A stretch of DNA of 45,142 nucleotides from Actinomycetota bacterium (GCA_016870325.1 VGBV01000004.1:1-45142); one strand, 5' to 3'. Shown: positions 33,394 through 41,728, counted from the stretch's first letter. Numbers and translations: made by a program. Notes: generated by a model from the letters alone, not told the origin.

Positions 33394-33434
33394 TGGCCGA
33401 CACAACCATCGCGACCGAGAGGGAAGGGGTCTGA
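33393..33434 (+). CDS. Possible 13-residue microORF coupling amt to the next gene
   Basis: ATG overlaps the amt stop by one base (TGATG), and its own TGA is directly followed by the next ATG (TGAATG). The peptide MADTTIATEREGV has no recognisable fold. It may only let ribosomes reach the next start (translational coupling); AGGGAAGGGG inside it also serves as that gene's ribosome site. Confidence 0.35.
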   Translation: MADTTIATEREGV

Positions 33435-33722
33435 ATGCCGGCAATCATCGACAGCGCACCCGACTGCATCAGCAGCGATGCGGGCACCGAGGAGGCTCGG
33501 GTCGAGGACTCCGCCGATTTCGTCATGGGCGATCCCTTCGCCGACTGCGCGGGCATCATGACGTTCGGCCCCGGTTCGACCTACGGGACGGCCGAGGGTC
33601 CGGGCGAGCCGGCGAACGGCGCCTACATGGCCCTGACCTGGATCGGGATCGCCGTCATGATCATCGTGCTGATCATGTGGGTGGTCGTTGAGGCCAGGCG
33701 CCTCAACGCGTTCGGGAAGTAA
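33435..33722 (+). CDS. Small single-pass membrane protein with N-terminal Cys-containing domain
   Basis: 95 residues. The N-terminal 60 are acidic with two cysteines (SAPDCISSD and FADCAGIM) and Gly-rich turns; the C-terminal helix (LTWIGIAVMIIVLIMWVVV) is followed by EARRLNAFGK. No family recognised. The gene lies tightly between amt and another single-pass protein. By analogy with small subunits of membrane complexes it may sit beside the Amt protein. Function unknown. Confidence 0.6.
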   Translation: MPAIIDSAPDCISSDAGTEEARVEDSADFVMGDPFADCAGIMTFGPGSTYGTAEGPGEPANGAYMALTWIGIAVMIIVLIMWVVVEARRLNAFGK

Positions 33723-33757
33723 CGGCGATCGCAAGCTAGAGAAAGGAACCATCGAAC

Positions 33758-33910
33758 ATGGCTGGCAAGCAGGTCCAGTTTCCCCCGAATCAGACGCATG
33801 TCAAGGCGTTCGAGCTGGGCATGATCGTGTTCTCGGTGATCTGCATCGCCGTGGTTCTGATCGTGGTCTTCGGCACGGACATCGGGGACGAGTTCCGCCC
33901 GACGCTCTGA
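33758..33910 (+). CDS. 50-residue single-pass membrane protein
   Basis: ATG with an AAAGGAA ribosome site seven bases before it. N-terminus MAGKQVQFPPNQTHVKAFE is polar; LGMIVFSVICIAVVLIVVF is one strong membrane helix; GTDIGDEFRPTL ends it. Codon use fits the surroundings. Third member of the amt operon and second tiny membrane protein there. Reminiscent in size and shape of accessory subunits such as CcoQ, but I recognise no family. Confidence 0.6.
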   Translation: MAGKQVQFPPNQTHVKAFELGMIVFSVICIAVVLIVVFGTDIGDEFRPTL

Positions 33911-33929
33911 GCAACGCGGCAGACAGCGT

Positions 33930-34361
33930 GTGAGGCCCTCGGCGGGGGCCGAGGGGCCGTTCACGAGGGACCCTGACCCGGACCGGCGGCTGCCGACGTG
34001 GCCCCGGGTCGCGCTCGTGTTCGTTGCCGTCGTCGTCGGCTTCTTCGTGATCAGGGCGTGCGACGACGCGCAGATCGAGGTCAGCGAGGCGGAGGCCGTC
34101 GAGCTGGCGAGGCAGGAGGTGGACTTCGAGCCCACCTATACGCAGGTGCGCTTCATCCGCCAGGGCATCAACAGTGCTCCCTTCTGGTTCGTCTCGCTCT
34201 CGATCCCGATCGGCGACCCGGACGAGCCCGACGCATTCGAGGAGTTCGCGGTGGTCAGAGTGGACGGCCGCGACGGTGCCGCCGCGGTGGTCGAGGAGGG
34301 GGAGGACGCGGTGGAGGCCGACCGCAAGGCGAAGAGGCAGGCCGAGGAGAAGCCGGAATAG
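33930..34361 (+). CDS. Membrane-anchored small protein of unknown function
   Basis: 143 residues, GTG start. One N-terminal membrane helix (VALVFVAVVVGFFVIRACDD), then about 85 residues with the pattern VSEAEAVELARQEVDFEP and PFWFVSLSIPI, weakly like PepSY domains, then a charged Glu/Lys tail (DAVEADRKAKRQAEEKPE). Twenty bases after the 50-residue protein and fourteen before the amidotransferase, so probably in the same operon. Function unknown. Confidence 0.5.
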   Translation: MRPSAGAEGPFTRDPDPDRRLPTWPRVALVFVAVVVGFFVIRACDDAQIEVSEAEAVELARQEVDFEPTYTQVRFIRQGINSAPFWFVSLSIPIGDPDEPDAFEEFAVVRVDGRDGAAAVVEEGEDAVEADRKAKRQAEEKPE

Positions 34362-34375
34362 GCCGAGACGATCCG

Positions 34376-35086
34376 ATGCGCCTGCTCGTCCTCCAGCACA
34401 TCGCCTGCGAGCATCCCGGCGCCTTCTCGGAGGTGATCGCCGAGCGGGGGGCGGAGGCGGTGCCGGTCGAGCTGGACGCGGGAGAGCCGCTTCCCGACTG
34501 GCGCGATTTCGACGCGATCCTGGCGATGGGCGGGCCGATGGGCGCCTACGACGACGCCGATCATCCGTGGCTCGGCGCCGAGAAGCGGCTGGTCCGCGAG
34601 GCCGTGGGGGAGGGCAAGCCCTTCCTCGGCGTCTGCCTCGGAGTGCAGCTGCTGGCCTCCGCGCTCGGCGCGGAGGTGGGCCCGCTCGCCGGAGGCGCGG
34701 AGGTCGGCCTGCTGCCGGTCGAGCTGACGGCGGAGGGCCGCGATCACCACCTTTTCGAGGGTATGCCGGAACCGCTCGTGACCCTGCAGTGGCACGGCGA
34801 CACGTTCGAGCTGCCCGAGGGCGCGACGCTGCTCGCCAGCTCGCCGGCCGCGCCCCACCAGGCCTTTCAGGCGGGCTCGGCGTACGGCGTCCAGTTTCAC
34901 CTCGAGGTGACGCCGGAGATGGCGCGCGAGTGGGCCGAGGTGCCCGCATATCGCGAATCGCTCGCCAACACCCTGGGCGAAGAGCGTGGAGCGGAGTTCC
35001 TCGCCGAGGTCGAACGCAGGGCCCCCGGGCTCCATCCCGGGGCCCGGCGGCTGTTCTCGAACTGGCTCGACCTGAGCGCGGCGTAG
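34376..35086 (+). CDS. Class I glutamine amidotransferase-like protein (GMP-synthase GATase type)
   Basis: 236 residues, stand-alone class I amidotransferase fold. Nucleophile Cys87 in PFLGVCLGVQLLASA; His and Glu of the triad in VQFHLEVTPE; oxyanion region LAMGGPMGAYDD. Related stand-alone domains hydrolyse gamma-glutamyl amides. In this setting a gamma-glutamyl-methylamide-type hydrolase, or a control of glutamine level, can be imagined, but sequence alone cannot show it. Last gene before the promoter of the ligase operon. Confidence 0.85.
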   Translation: MRLLVLQHIACEHPGAFSEVIAERGAEAVPVELDAGEPLPDWRDFDAILAMGGPMGAYDDADHPWLGAEKRLVREAVGEGKPFLGVCLGVQLLASALGAEVGPLAGGAEVGLLPVELTAEGRDHHLFEGMPEPLVTLQWHGDTFELPEGATLLASSPAAPHQAFQAGSAYGVQFHLEVTPEMAREWAEVPAYRESLANTLGEERGAEFLAEVERRAPGLHPGARRLFSNWLDLSAA

Positions 35087-35133
35087 CCGCGCGGGAAGCC
35101 GGCGAGCCGACCGCCCAGGCGGGTGCGATCGGC

Positions 35134-35164
35134 GTTTGTACAAACTTGTTCAGTCGCATATAGT
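35134..35164 (+). promoter_or_regulatory. Promoter of the GS-like/Mgs operon with 12-bp palindromic operator
   Basis: -35 TTGTAC (35136-35141), 17-bp spacer, -10 TATAGT (35159-35164), the best promoter I see in the window. The -35 lies inside the perfect palindrome GTTTGTACAAAC (35134-35145), so a repressor there would block it. GT..AC half-sites suit GntR-family proteins, and a GntR/UTRA regulator gene lies at the right end of the window. About 90 bases of untranslated leader follow. Confidence 0.7.
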
Positions 35165-35263
35165 GGGCGCCCGATAGGCCGCAGCTCGGTCGCAGCGCCG
35201 GGAAGAGGCCGCAGAGGACGAGGAGAGCGCCCGGAGATGGGCCGGGCCGGAAAGGAGCCCGCA

Positions 35264-36703
35264 GTGCCCGCAAAGGAGATGGGGGGGACCGTGGAGACGG
35301 TCCTCAAGACCCCGAAGACCGAGTTGCCCCCGGCCACCCTGGAGGAGGCCCGCAACCAGCCGGGCCGCGCCGAGAAGATCCAGGAGATCGTCAAGCGGAT
35401 CGAGGACGAGGGGATCAAGTACATCTTCTTCCAGCAGATCTCGATCACCGGCCGCGTGATGGGCAAGGGCGTGGTCGCCTCGTTCTTCCCGCAGGTGGCC
35501 GAGAAGGGCTACCAGCTCGTCTACGGCGCGGTCGCCGACCTGTTCACCGACAAGGCCGGCAACTACATCGGCTTCCCGCCCCACGACTCCGAGCTGGCGG
35601 CGATCGCCGACCTCGACACCTTCGAGGTGCTCCCGTGGGACACGAGCGTCGCTCGTGTTTTCTGCGACTGCTACGACACCGAGACGGGCGAGCGCTTCGA
35701 CGCCGACCCGCGCCAGAACCTGAAACGGGTCGTCACCGAATTCGAGGAGAAGCTGGGCCTCAACTTCGTGATCGGGATCGAGCCCGAGATGATGTGGATG
35801 AGGCGGGACGAGGAGGGCAACGCCGAGGGCGTGACCAAGCCCTACTGCTACCACATCCACATGTTCGAGGAGCTCCGTCCGGTGCTGCTCGACGTCGTCG
35901 ACTACGGCCAGAAGCTCGGCCTCGACATGAGCTACGGCGACCACGAGGACGCGCCCGGCCAGCTCGAGCTGAACTTCCGCTTCGACCGCCCGGTGACTAC
36001 GGCCGACAACATCAGCACCTACCGCCAGATCTGCGCGGCGGTGGCGCGCAAGCACGGCCTGCTCGCGTCGTTCATGCCGAAGCCCTTCACCGGCGTCTCG
36101 GCCAACGGCCACCACCATCACTTCACGCTGATGGACGACAAGGGCAACAACGTCTTCCACGATCCCGACGGGGTCGCGGAGCTCTCGGACGAGGGCCGCC
36201 ACTTCCTCGGCGGCATGCTCGACCACTTCGGCGCGCTGATGTGCGTCGGCAACCCGACGGTCAACTCCTACTGCCGCATGTGGGACTTCGGCTACTGGGC
36301 TCCGGTCTACAAGAACTGGGGCTGGCAGAACCGGACCTGCACGGTGCGCGTCGCGGCCAGCGGCCGCTTCGAGTACCGGGGGGTGGACTCGTCGTGCAAC
36401 CCGTACCTGACGATCGCCTCCCTGCTCAAGGCCGGGCTCGACGGGCTCGAGCGCAAGGTGGACCCGGGCCCCCCGCAGGAGGGCAACACCTACGACCTGC
36501 TGGAGCAGGGCGTGGAGATCGAGCGCGTCCCCGAGTCGCTCGGCGCCGCCCTGGAGGCCCTGGACAAGGACGACCTGATCAAGGAGGCGATGCCGGGCCG
36601 CCTGTATGAGGTCTTCAAGCACTACAAGCGCGACGAGTGGGAGCGCTACCTGGCCGCCGTCACCGACTGGGAGCGCGAGCACTACCTGGAGGTGCTGCCG
36701 TGA
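35264..36703 (+). CDS. gmaS: Glutamine-synthetase-like ligase, gamma-glutamylmethylamide synthetase type (GmaS/GlnT)
   Basis: 479 residues from GTG 35264, chosen for AAGGAG six bases upstream (ATG 35237 and ATG 35279 are in frame). GS catalytic fold: GIEPEMMWMRR, DMSYGDHEDAPGQLELNFR, FTGVSANGHHHHFTLMDD, then NPTVNSYCRMWDFGYWAPVY and GVDSSCNPYLTIASLLKAGL. This is the GlnT/GSIII-like branch, not assimilatory GSI (no adenylylation loop seen). Immediate linkage to MgsABC/GlxBCD subunits points to ATP-dependent ligation of methylamine (or ammonia) to glutamate, the first step of the N-methylglutamate route. Confidence 0.78.
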   Translation: MPAKEMGGTVETVLKTPKTELPPATLEEARNQPGRAEKIQEIVKRIEDEGIKYIFFQQISITGRVMGKGVVASFFPQVAEKGYQLVYGAVADLFTDKAGNYIGFPPHDSELAAIADLDTFEVLPWDTSVARVFCDCYDTETGERFDADPRQNLKRVVTEFEEKLGLNFVIGIEPEMMWMRRDEEGNAEGVTKPYCYHIHMFEELRPVLLDVVDYGQKLGLDMSYGDHEDAPGQLELNFRFDRPVTTADNISTYRQICAAVARKHGLLASFMPKPFTGVSANGHHHHFTLMDDKGNNVFHDPDGVAELSDEGRHFLGGMLDHFGALMCVGNPTVNSYCRMWDFGYWAPVYKNWGWQNRTCTVRVAASGRFEYRGVDSSCNPYLTIASLLKAGLDGLERKVDPGPPQEGNTYDLLEQGVEIERVPESLGAALEALDKDDLIKEAMPGRLYEVFKHYKRDEWERYLAAVTDWEREHYLEVLP

Positions 36704-36737
36704 GCCGCTCTTCCGGCGAGGGAGGTGCGGCCTAGCC

Positions 36738-37670
36738 ATGTGCGGGATCGCCGGAATCATCTACCGCAACGGAAGCGGTGACGAGCACCAGGTCGGGCGC
36801 GACATGACCGCGATGCTGCAGGCGATGAAGCATCGCGGGCCCGACTCGACCGGGTACGCGCTCTACCGCGGCGACGAGGACACCTTCGTGATGCACGTGA
36901 AGCTTTCGGAGCCGAACGACCGCGACCCCGACATCGACCAGCGCATGGCTCGCCAGCGGGCCGAGGTCGAGCAGCGCATCAAGGCCGCGGGGGCCAAGGT
37001 CCACGACATCTCCGAGCAGGAGCGCACGATGACCGTGCACTTCGACTTCGACGGCGACCTCAAGGCCGTCGCCGACGCGGCCGAGCGCGTGCGCCACACC
37101 GAGGTGCTCTCGCTCGGCAGGCACCTGGAGATCATCAAGGACCTGGGCGACGCCGAGACCGTCAGCGAGGAGTACGGCCTCGGCAAGTTCACCGGGACCC
37201 ACGCCATCGGCCACGCGCGGATGGCGACCGAGTCCGACGTGGACATCGCCAACGCGCACCCCTACTGGGCCTACCCGTTCCCCGACGTGGCGGTCGTGCA
37301 CAACGGCCAGCTCACGAACTTCCACGACTGGCGGCGGCGGCTGACACGGGCCGGGCACCGCTTCCAGTCCGAATGCGACTCGGAGATCATCGCCGTCTAC
37401 CTGGCCGAGAAGATGAGCCAGGGCAAGTCGCTGCAGGAGGCGATGACCGACAGCCTCACCGAGCTGGACGGGGTCTTCACCTACATCTGCGTGACCGAGG
37501 ACGAGCTGGGCGTCGCCAAGGACATGCTGGGCGCGAAGCCGCTGGTCCTCTACGAGGACGACGACGTCGTCGCCCTGGCCTCCGAGGAGATCGCGATTCG
37601 CCAGGTGCTGGACCGCGAGATCGAGACCCACGATCCCTACGAGGGGGAAGTCAAGGTGTGGAGCCGATGA
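36738..37670 (+). CDS. mgsA: Class II glutamine amidotransferase subunit (MgsA / GlxB type)
   Basis: 310 residues. Begins MCGIAGIIYRN with Cys2 as the N-terminal nucleophile; HRGPDSTGYALYR, THAIGHARMATESDVD, VVHNGQLTNFHDWRR and SECDSEIIAVYLAEK are Ntn-amidotransferase hallmarks. In N-methylglutamate synthase this subunit cleaves the gamma-amide and passes the amine through the complex. A 65-residue insertion around residues 50-140 (Asp/Glu/Arg-rich) separates the usual motifs. Ends with a four-base overlap (ATGA) with the next subunit. Confidence 0.85.
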   Translation: MCGIAGIIYRNGSGDEHQVGRDMTAMLQAMKHRGPDSTGYALYRGDEDTFVMHVKLSEPNDRDPDIDQRMARQRAEVEQRIKAAGAKVHDISEQERTMTVHFDFDGDLKAVADAAERVRHTEVLSLGRHLEIIKDLGDAETVSEEYGLGKFTGTHAIGHARMATESDVDIANAHPYWAYPFPDVAVVHNGQLTNFHDWRRRLTRAGHRFQSECDSEIIAVYLAEKMSQGKSLQEAMTDSLTELDGVFTYICVTEDELGVAKDMLGAKPLVLYEDDDVVALASEEIAIRQVLDREIETHDPYEGEVKVWSR

Positions 37671-38476
37671 GCATCGAGGACCAGGTGGCCGAGGCCGGCG
37701 CGCCCGAGCAGCCCAAGATGGACGAGCGCGGGCTCGTCGAGCTTGACGACCGCGTGCCCAAGCAGGCGAAGATCGAGAACGGCAGGGCGACGATCGAGGC
37801 CCAGGACATGACCACGCGCAAGATCAACGCCGAGATCAAGTGGCTGGTCTACGAAGAGGGCGTCAAGGAGATCACCGTCCTCAACCCCAGGGCGCGCCAC
37901 TCGCTCGGCGTCGCGATCCTGGCTCGCTGCAAGCTCCGCTTCGAGGGCAGTCTCGGCTACTTCGGCTGCGGCCTGATCGACGGGCCCGAGGTGGAGATCA
38001 CCGGCCGCGTCGGCTGGTCGGTCGCCGAGAACATGATGTCCGGCACCGTCGTGGTCGAGGGCAACGCCGGCTCGCTGGCTGGCGCCGCGATGCGCGGCGG
38101 CGACCTGGTCGTCAAGGGCGACCTCGGTGCCCGGACCGGCATCGACCAGAAGGGCGGCACGATCATCACCCTGGGCAACGCCGCCTCGATGACCGGGTTC
38201 ATGATGCAGCGCGGCCGCCAGATCATCTGCGGCGACGTCGGCCCCGGCCTCGGCGACTCCATGTACGACGGCACGATCTACGTCGGCGGCGAGGTCGCCG
38301 CCCTCGGGATCGACTGCGTGCCCGGCGAATGGACCGACGCCGACACCGAGCTGATCGAGCGCAAGTTCGAGATCTACGGCCTCGGGAACCCCCCGGAGCT
38401 GAAGAAGTTCGTGTGCGGGAAGAAGCTCTACAACTACGACAGCCTCGAGCCCAGCGAGCGCAAGCTCGTGCTCTAG
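37667..38476 (+). CDS. mgsB: GXGXG-domain subunit (MgsB / GlxC type)
   Basis: 269 residues. A right-handed beta-helix of Gly-rich repeats, GYFGCGLIDGPEVEITGRVG, GTVVVEGNAGSLAGAAMRGG, LVVKGDLGARTGIDQKGG, IICGDVGPGLGDSMYDG. This corresponds to the C-terminal domain of large glutamate synthase subunits, here a separate protein as in N-methylglutamate synthase and GlxC. It acts as scaffold between the amidotransferase and FMN subunits. No redox motifs of its own. Eleven bases to the next gene. Confidence 0.88.
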   Translation: MSIEDQVAEAGAPEQPKMDERGLVELDDRVPKQAKIENGRATIEAQDMTTRKINAEIKWLVYEEGVKEITVLNPRARHSLGVAILARCKLRFEGSLGYFGCGLIDGPEVEITGRVGWSVAENMMSGTVVVEGNAGSLAGAAMRGGDLVVKGDLGARTGIDQKGGTIITLGNAASMTGFMMQRGRQIICGDVGPGLGDSMYDGTIYVGGEVAALGIDCVPGEWTDADTELIERKFEIYGLGNPPELKKFVCGKKLYNYDSLEPSERKLVL

Positions 38477-38487
38477 GGAGGTAGGCG

Positions 38488-39993
38488 ATGGCCAAGGCGA
38501 AGAAGAAGAAGGCGGCGGCGAAGCCGAAGAAGCGGGCGGCGAAGCCGAAGACGGACGAGAACCCGCTCGAGTCGGGCCCCGACAAGCGCGAGGTCCTCGG
38601 CAAGAGCGAGATCTTCACCCCGAACGTCATCAACGACATCCACATGAAGGCCGAGCTCGGCCGCTACCGGATGCGCGGCTTCTCGATGTTCAAGAAGATC
38701 CCGCACTGGGACGAGCTGATCTTCCTGCCCGGCACGCTGACCCGGTTCGTGATCGAGGGCTACCGCGAGAAGTGCGACACGAAGACGGTGCTGGGCAGCC
38801 GATTCGCCAAGAAGCCGGTCGAGCTGGACATCCCCGTCTACATCACGGGCATGAGCTTCGGCGCGCTCTCACTGGAGGCCAAGATGGCGCTGGCCAAGGG
38901 CGCCTCGATGGCGGGCACCGCGACCTGCTCAGGCGAGGGCGGCATGATCCCGCCCGAGCGCGACCTCTCGACCAAGTGGTACTACCAGGTTATCCAGAGC
39001 CGCTACGGCTTCAACCCGCATCACCTGATGCTGGCCGACGCGATCGAGTTCTTCATCGGCCAGGGCTGCAAGGTCGGCCTCGGCGGCCACCTGATGGGCC
39101 AGAAGGTGACCGAGCAGGTGGCCGAGATGCGCTCGTTGCCCGCCGGCATCGACCAGCGCAGCCCGGCGCGCCACCCCGACTGGCTCGGCCCCGACGACCT
39201 CTCGCTGAAGGTGCAGGAGACCCGCGAGGCGACCAACTACGAGGTCCCGATCCAGCTCAAGCTCGGCGCCGCCCGCGTCTACGACGACGTCCGCATGGCC
39301 GCCAAGTGCGGCCCGGACATCATCTACCTGGACGGGGCCGAGGGCGGCACCGGCGCCGGCCCGCACACCGCCTCCGAGGAGACGGGCGTGCCGCTGATGT
39401 CGGCGATCCCCGAGGCGCGGCGCGCGCTCGAGGACGTCGGCCTGGCCGACGAGGTCGACCTGGTGGTCGCGGGCGGCATCCGCAACGGCGGCGACGTCGC
39501 CAAGTGCATCGCGCTCGGCGCGGACGCCGTCGCGATCGGCCACTCGGCGCTGATGGCGCTGAACTGCAACAAGGAGATCCCGGGCGTGACCGACTACGAG
39601 GGCACGATCGGCGTGCCCGCGGGCGAGTGCTACCACTGCCACACGGGTCGCTGCCCGGTCGGGATCACCACCCAGGACCCCGAGCTGCGCAAGCGCCTGG
39701 ACGTGGACGAGGCCGCGCACCGCGTCTACAACTTCCTGCACACGCTGACGCTGGAGGTGCAGATGCTGGCTCGCGCGTGCGGCAAGACCGACGTGCACAG
39801 CCTCGAGCCCGAGGACCTGAACGCGCTGACCACGGAGGCCGCCGCGATGGCGCGAGTGCCGCTGGCCGGGACCCAGTACATTCCCGGCGTCAGCGAGGAG
39901 CGCACCCTGGAGGAGATCAAGACGTTGCTCGACCAGTACCTCGAGAACCCCGTGGACTATCTCCCTGAGACCGCGAAGGAGGGTGCGAGCTGA
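38488..39993 (+). CDS. mgsC: FMN/Fe-S glutamate-synthase-like subunit (MgsC / GlxD type)
   Basis: 501 residues, GGGAGG ribosome site. The first 30 residues are Lys/Ala/Pro-rich (MAKAKKKKAAAKPKKRAAKP), an unusual tail. The FMN barrel follows: PVYITGMSFGALSLEAKMAL, CSGEGGMIPPERD, IYLDGAEGGTGAGPHTASEE and VVAGGIRNGGDVAKCIALGA. The Fe-S cysteines are in ECYHCHTGRCPVGITTQDPE. With the previous two subunits it forms a complete split glutamate-synthase-like enzyme; the reaction is probably transfer of methylamine to give N-methylglutamate. The stop overlaps the next gene by one base. Confidence 0.88.
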   Translation: MAKAKKKKAAAKPKKRAAKPKTDENPLESGPDKREVLGKSEIFTPNVINDIHMKAELGRYRMRGFSMFKKIPHWDELIFLPGTLTRFVIEGYREKCDTKTVLGSRFAKKPVELDIPVYITGMSFGALSLEAKMALAKGASMAGTATCSGEGGMIPPERDLSTKWYYQVIQSRYGFNPHHLMLADAIEFFIGQGCKVGLGGHLMGQKVTEQVAEMRSLPAGIDQRSPARHPDWLGPDDLSLKVQETREATNYEVPIQLKLGAARVYDDVRMAAKCGPDIIYLDGAEGGTGAGPHTASEETGVPLMSAIPEARRALEDVGLADEVDLVVAGGIRNGGDVAKCIALGADAVAIGHSALMALNCNKEIPGVTDYEGTIGVPAGECYHCHTGRCPVGITTQDPELRKRLDVDEAAHRVYNFLHTLTLEVQMLARACGKTDVHSLEPEDLNALTTEAAAMARVPLAGTQYIPGVSEERTLEEIKTLLDQYLENPVDYLPETAKEGAS

Positions 39994-40436
39994 TGGCCGA
40001 GATGGAGGGCGTTCGCGAGCCCGAGAAGATCCAGTCGATCGACTCCGAGTACCTGTCCGGCAAGCGGTTCCCCTACCAGGAGGACATCTCCGGGATCGAG
40101 GGGATCGACCTCGATGCCCTGACGCCCGGCGAGGACCTGAACTGGCTGGAGGACATCGAGCTCCTCGAGGAGGAGGGGATGCCCGCCGTCTTCGACAGGT
40201 ACTCGAACTCGTTCCTGAAGATCTACTACGAGATCCCCGAGGGCCGCGAGAACGAGATCGCGCGCAAGGTGCTGATGGCCCACCTGACCTCGGGCAACTC
40301 CTACGGGATCCGCCTCAAGGAGGCGCACGCCAAGTTCCCACAGCCCGAGCTGGGGCCCTGGGTCGAGGACTCCAAGACGACGGGCGCCGACTGGAAGGCG
40401 CCCGTGCTCGAGGGCTGGGAGCCCCCCGAGCACTGA
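39993..40436 (+). CDS. Unrecognised 147-residue acidic protein of the Mgs operon
   Basis: Starts on TGATG with the mgsC stop and ends two bases before the FAD oxidoreductase, so it is translated as part of the set. Acidic N-terminus (DSEYLSGKRFPYQEDISGIE), LDALTPGEDLNWLEDIELLE, and a more conserved-looking middle, FDRYSNSFLKIYYEIPEG then IARKVLMAHLTSGNSYGIRL. No signal, membrane helix or metal motif. I do not recognise a family. Size and position suggest a small subunit of the synthase or of the FAD enzymes. Confidence 0.7.
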   Translation: MAEMEGVREPEKIQSIDSEYLSGKRFPYQEDISGIEGIDLDALTPGEDLNWLEDIELLEEEGMPAVFDRYSNSFLKIYYEIPEGRENEIARKVLMAHLTSGNSYGIRLKEAHAKFPQPELGPWVEDSKTTGADWKAPVLEGWEPPEH

Positions 40437-40438
40437 TC

Positions 40439-41728
40439 GTGGCCGACCTGCCCAAGTCCGCCAAGCACCTTGTGATCGGCGCGGGCGTGCACGGGCTGGC
40501 GACCGCCTGGTTCCTCGCCGAGGCGGGCGAGGACGTCCTCGTCGTCGACAAGGACAGGGTCGCCGCCGGCGCCAGCGGCATCGCCTGCGGGGTGATCCGC
40601 AACAACTACTTCCAGCCGGCGATGCAGGAGCTGATGGCCGCCTGCGTGGAGATCTGGGAGTCGGACCCCGAGGCCTTCAGCTACCACGGCACGGGCTACA
40701 TCGCGCTGGGCCCGCCCGCCCAGGAGGAGGAGCTGGCGCAGGTGTTCGAGCGCCAGCAGCGGATCGGCTACGACTCCGAGCTGCACACCGGCGAGGCCGA
40801 GGTGGCGGCGCACATGAAGGCCATGTTCGGGGACTGGCGGGCCGAGGGCCTGACCGCCTGCCTGCACGAGCACGTCGGCGGCTTCGCCTTCAACCAGGAG
40901 TCGATGCACGGCCTCGCCGACAAGGCCCGCGCCGCCGGCGCCGCGATCGCCGAGGGCGTCGAGGTGACGGGTTTCGACTCCGACGCCTCGGGCTCGGTCA
41001 CGGCGGTGCAGACCTCGGCCGGCCCGATCGAGGTCGAGCAGGTCGTGATCGCGGTCGGCCCCTGGGTCGCCTCCCTGTGGGAGATGCTCGATCTGCCCGA
41101 CAGCATCGACGTGCACCACCCGGACGGGTCGGTGGAGAAGGACAAGCCGATGTGGACCTACTGGTACCTGCAGGAGGGCGAGGTGTCGCTGCCGCCCGCG
41201 ACGCTCAACACCGACGACGGCTCGGAGCCTCCGGTGCTGCACGTCGACTCGCACGCGCCGCTGCGCGCCGACGACGGCACCGTGCTGACCGAGGAGCCCT
41301 GGGGCATCTACGTGAAGCCGGACCGCGAGTCGGTCCAGGGGGGAGCCGCCCCGCTCACCGTCGGCCCCGAGTTCGAGGTGGACCCGTACCCGACCGGCAC
41401 GGTGGATCCCAAGTTCCCCGACGAGTGGTGCGCGGCCCTCTCCCACTGCCTATCCCGCTTCGAGGGCTGCCGCGAGTCCTACGTGCAGGTGCGCTCCGGC
41501 GGGGCCGGCGCCTTCACCGCCGACAACTTCCCCGTCTTCGACCGCATGCGCGACAACGTCTACGTCGCCGCCGACTCCAACCACGGCTACAAGATGATCG
41601 CGGTCGGCAAGGAGATCGCCGCCGAGCTCCAGGGCGGGCACTCGACCCTGCTCGCCCCCTTCCGCTTCGAGCGCTTCGCCACGGGCCGGCTGCACCCGGT
41701 CTCGCAGAGCCCGTATCCCTGGAGCTAG
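40439..41728 (+). CDS. DAO-family FAD oxidoreductase (sarcosine/N-methyl amino acid oxidase-like), copy 1
   Basis: 429 residues, GTG start two bases after the 147-residue gene. Rossmann FAD motif VIGAGVHGLATAWFLAEAGE, GASGIACGVIRNNY, and C-terminal NVYVAADSNHGYKMIAVGKE are typical of D-amino-acid-oxidase/sarcosine-oxidase-beta proteins. Such enzymes demethylate N-methyl amino acids, giving formaldehyde or a folate C1 unit. No MgdABCD-like set is present, so this protein and its neighbour may oxidise N-methylglutamate themselves. Cytoplasmic. Confidence 0.82.
   Translation: MADLPKSAKHLVIGAGVHGLATAWFLAEAGEDVLVVDKDRVAAGASGIACGVIRNNYFQPAMQELMAACVEIWESDPEAFSYHGTGYIALGPPAQEEELAQVFERQQRIGYDSELHTGEAEVAAHMKAMFGDWRAEGLTACLHEHVGGFAFNQESMHGLADKARAAGAAIAEGVEVTGFDSDASGSVTAVQTSAGPIEVEQVVIAVGPWVASLWEMLDLPDSIDVHHPDGSVEKDKPMWTYWYLQEGEVSLPPATLNTDDGSEPPVLHVDSHAPLRADDGTVLTEEPWGIYVKPDRESVQGGAAPLTVGPEFEVDPYPTGTVDPKFPDEWCAALSHCLSRFEGCRESYVQVRSGGAGAFTADNFPVFDRMRDNVYVAADSNHGYKMIAVGKEIAAELQGGHSTLLAPFRFERFATGRLHPVSQSPYPWS

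Noticed and set aside
31885-33444. 519-codon minus-strand frame opposite amt
   Set aside because: Amt pore residues and membrane helices are on the plus strand; the opposite frame is charged, repetitive and featureless.
35087-35263. Riboswitch before the GmaS-like gene
   Set aside because: The roughly 90-base leader after the promoter shows no glycine, SAM or other aptamer signature that I can recognise.
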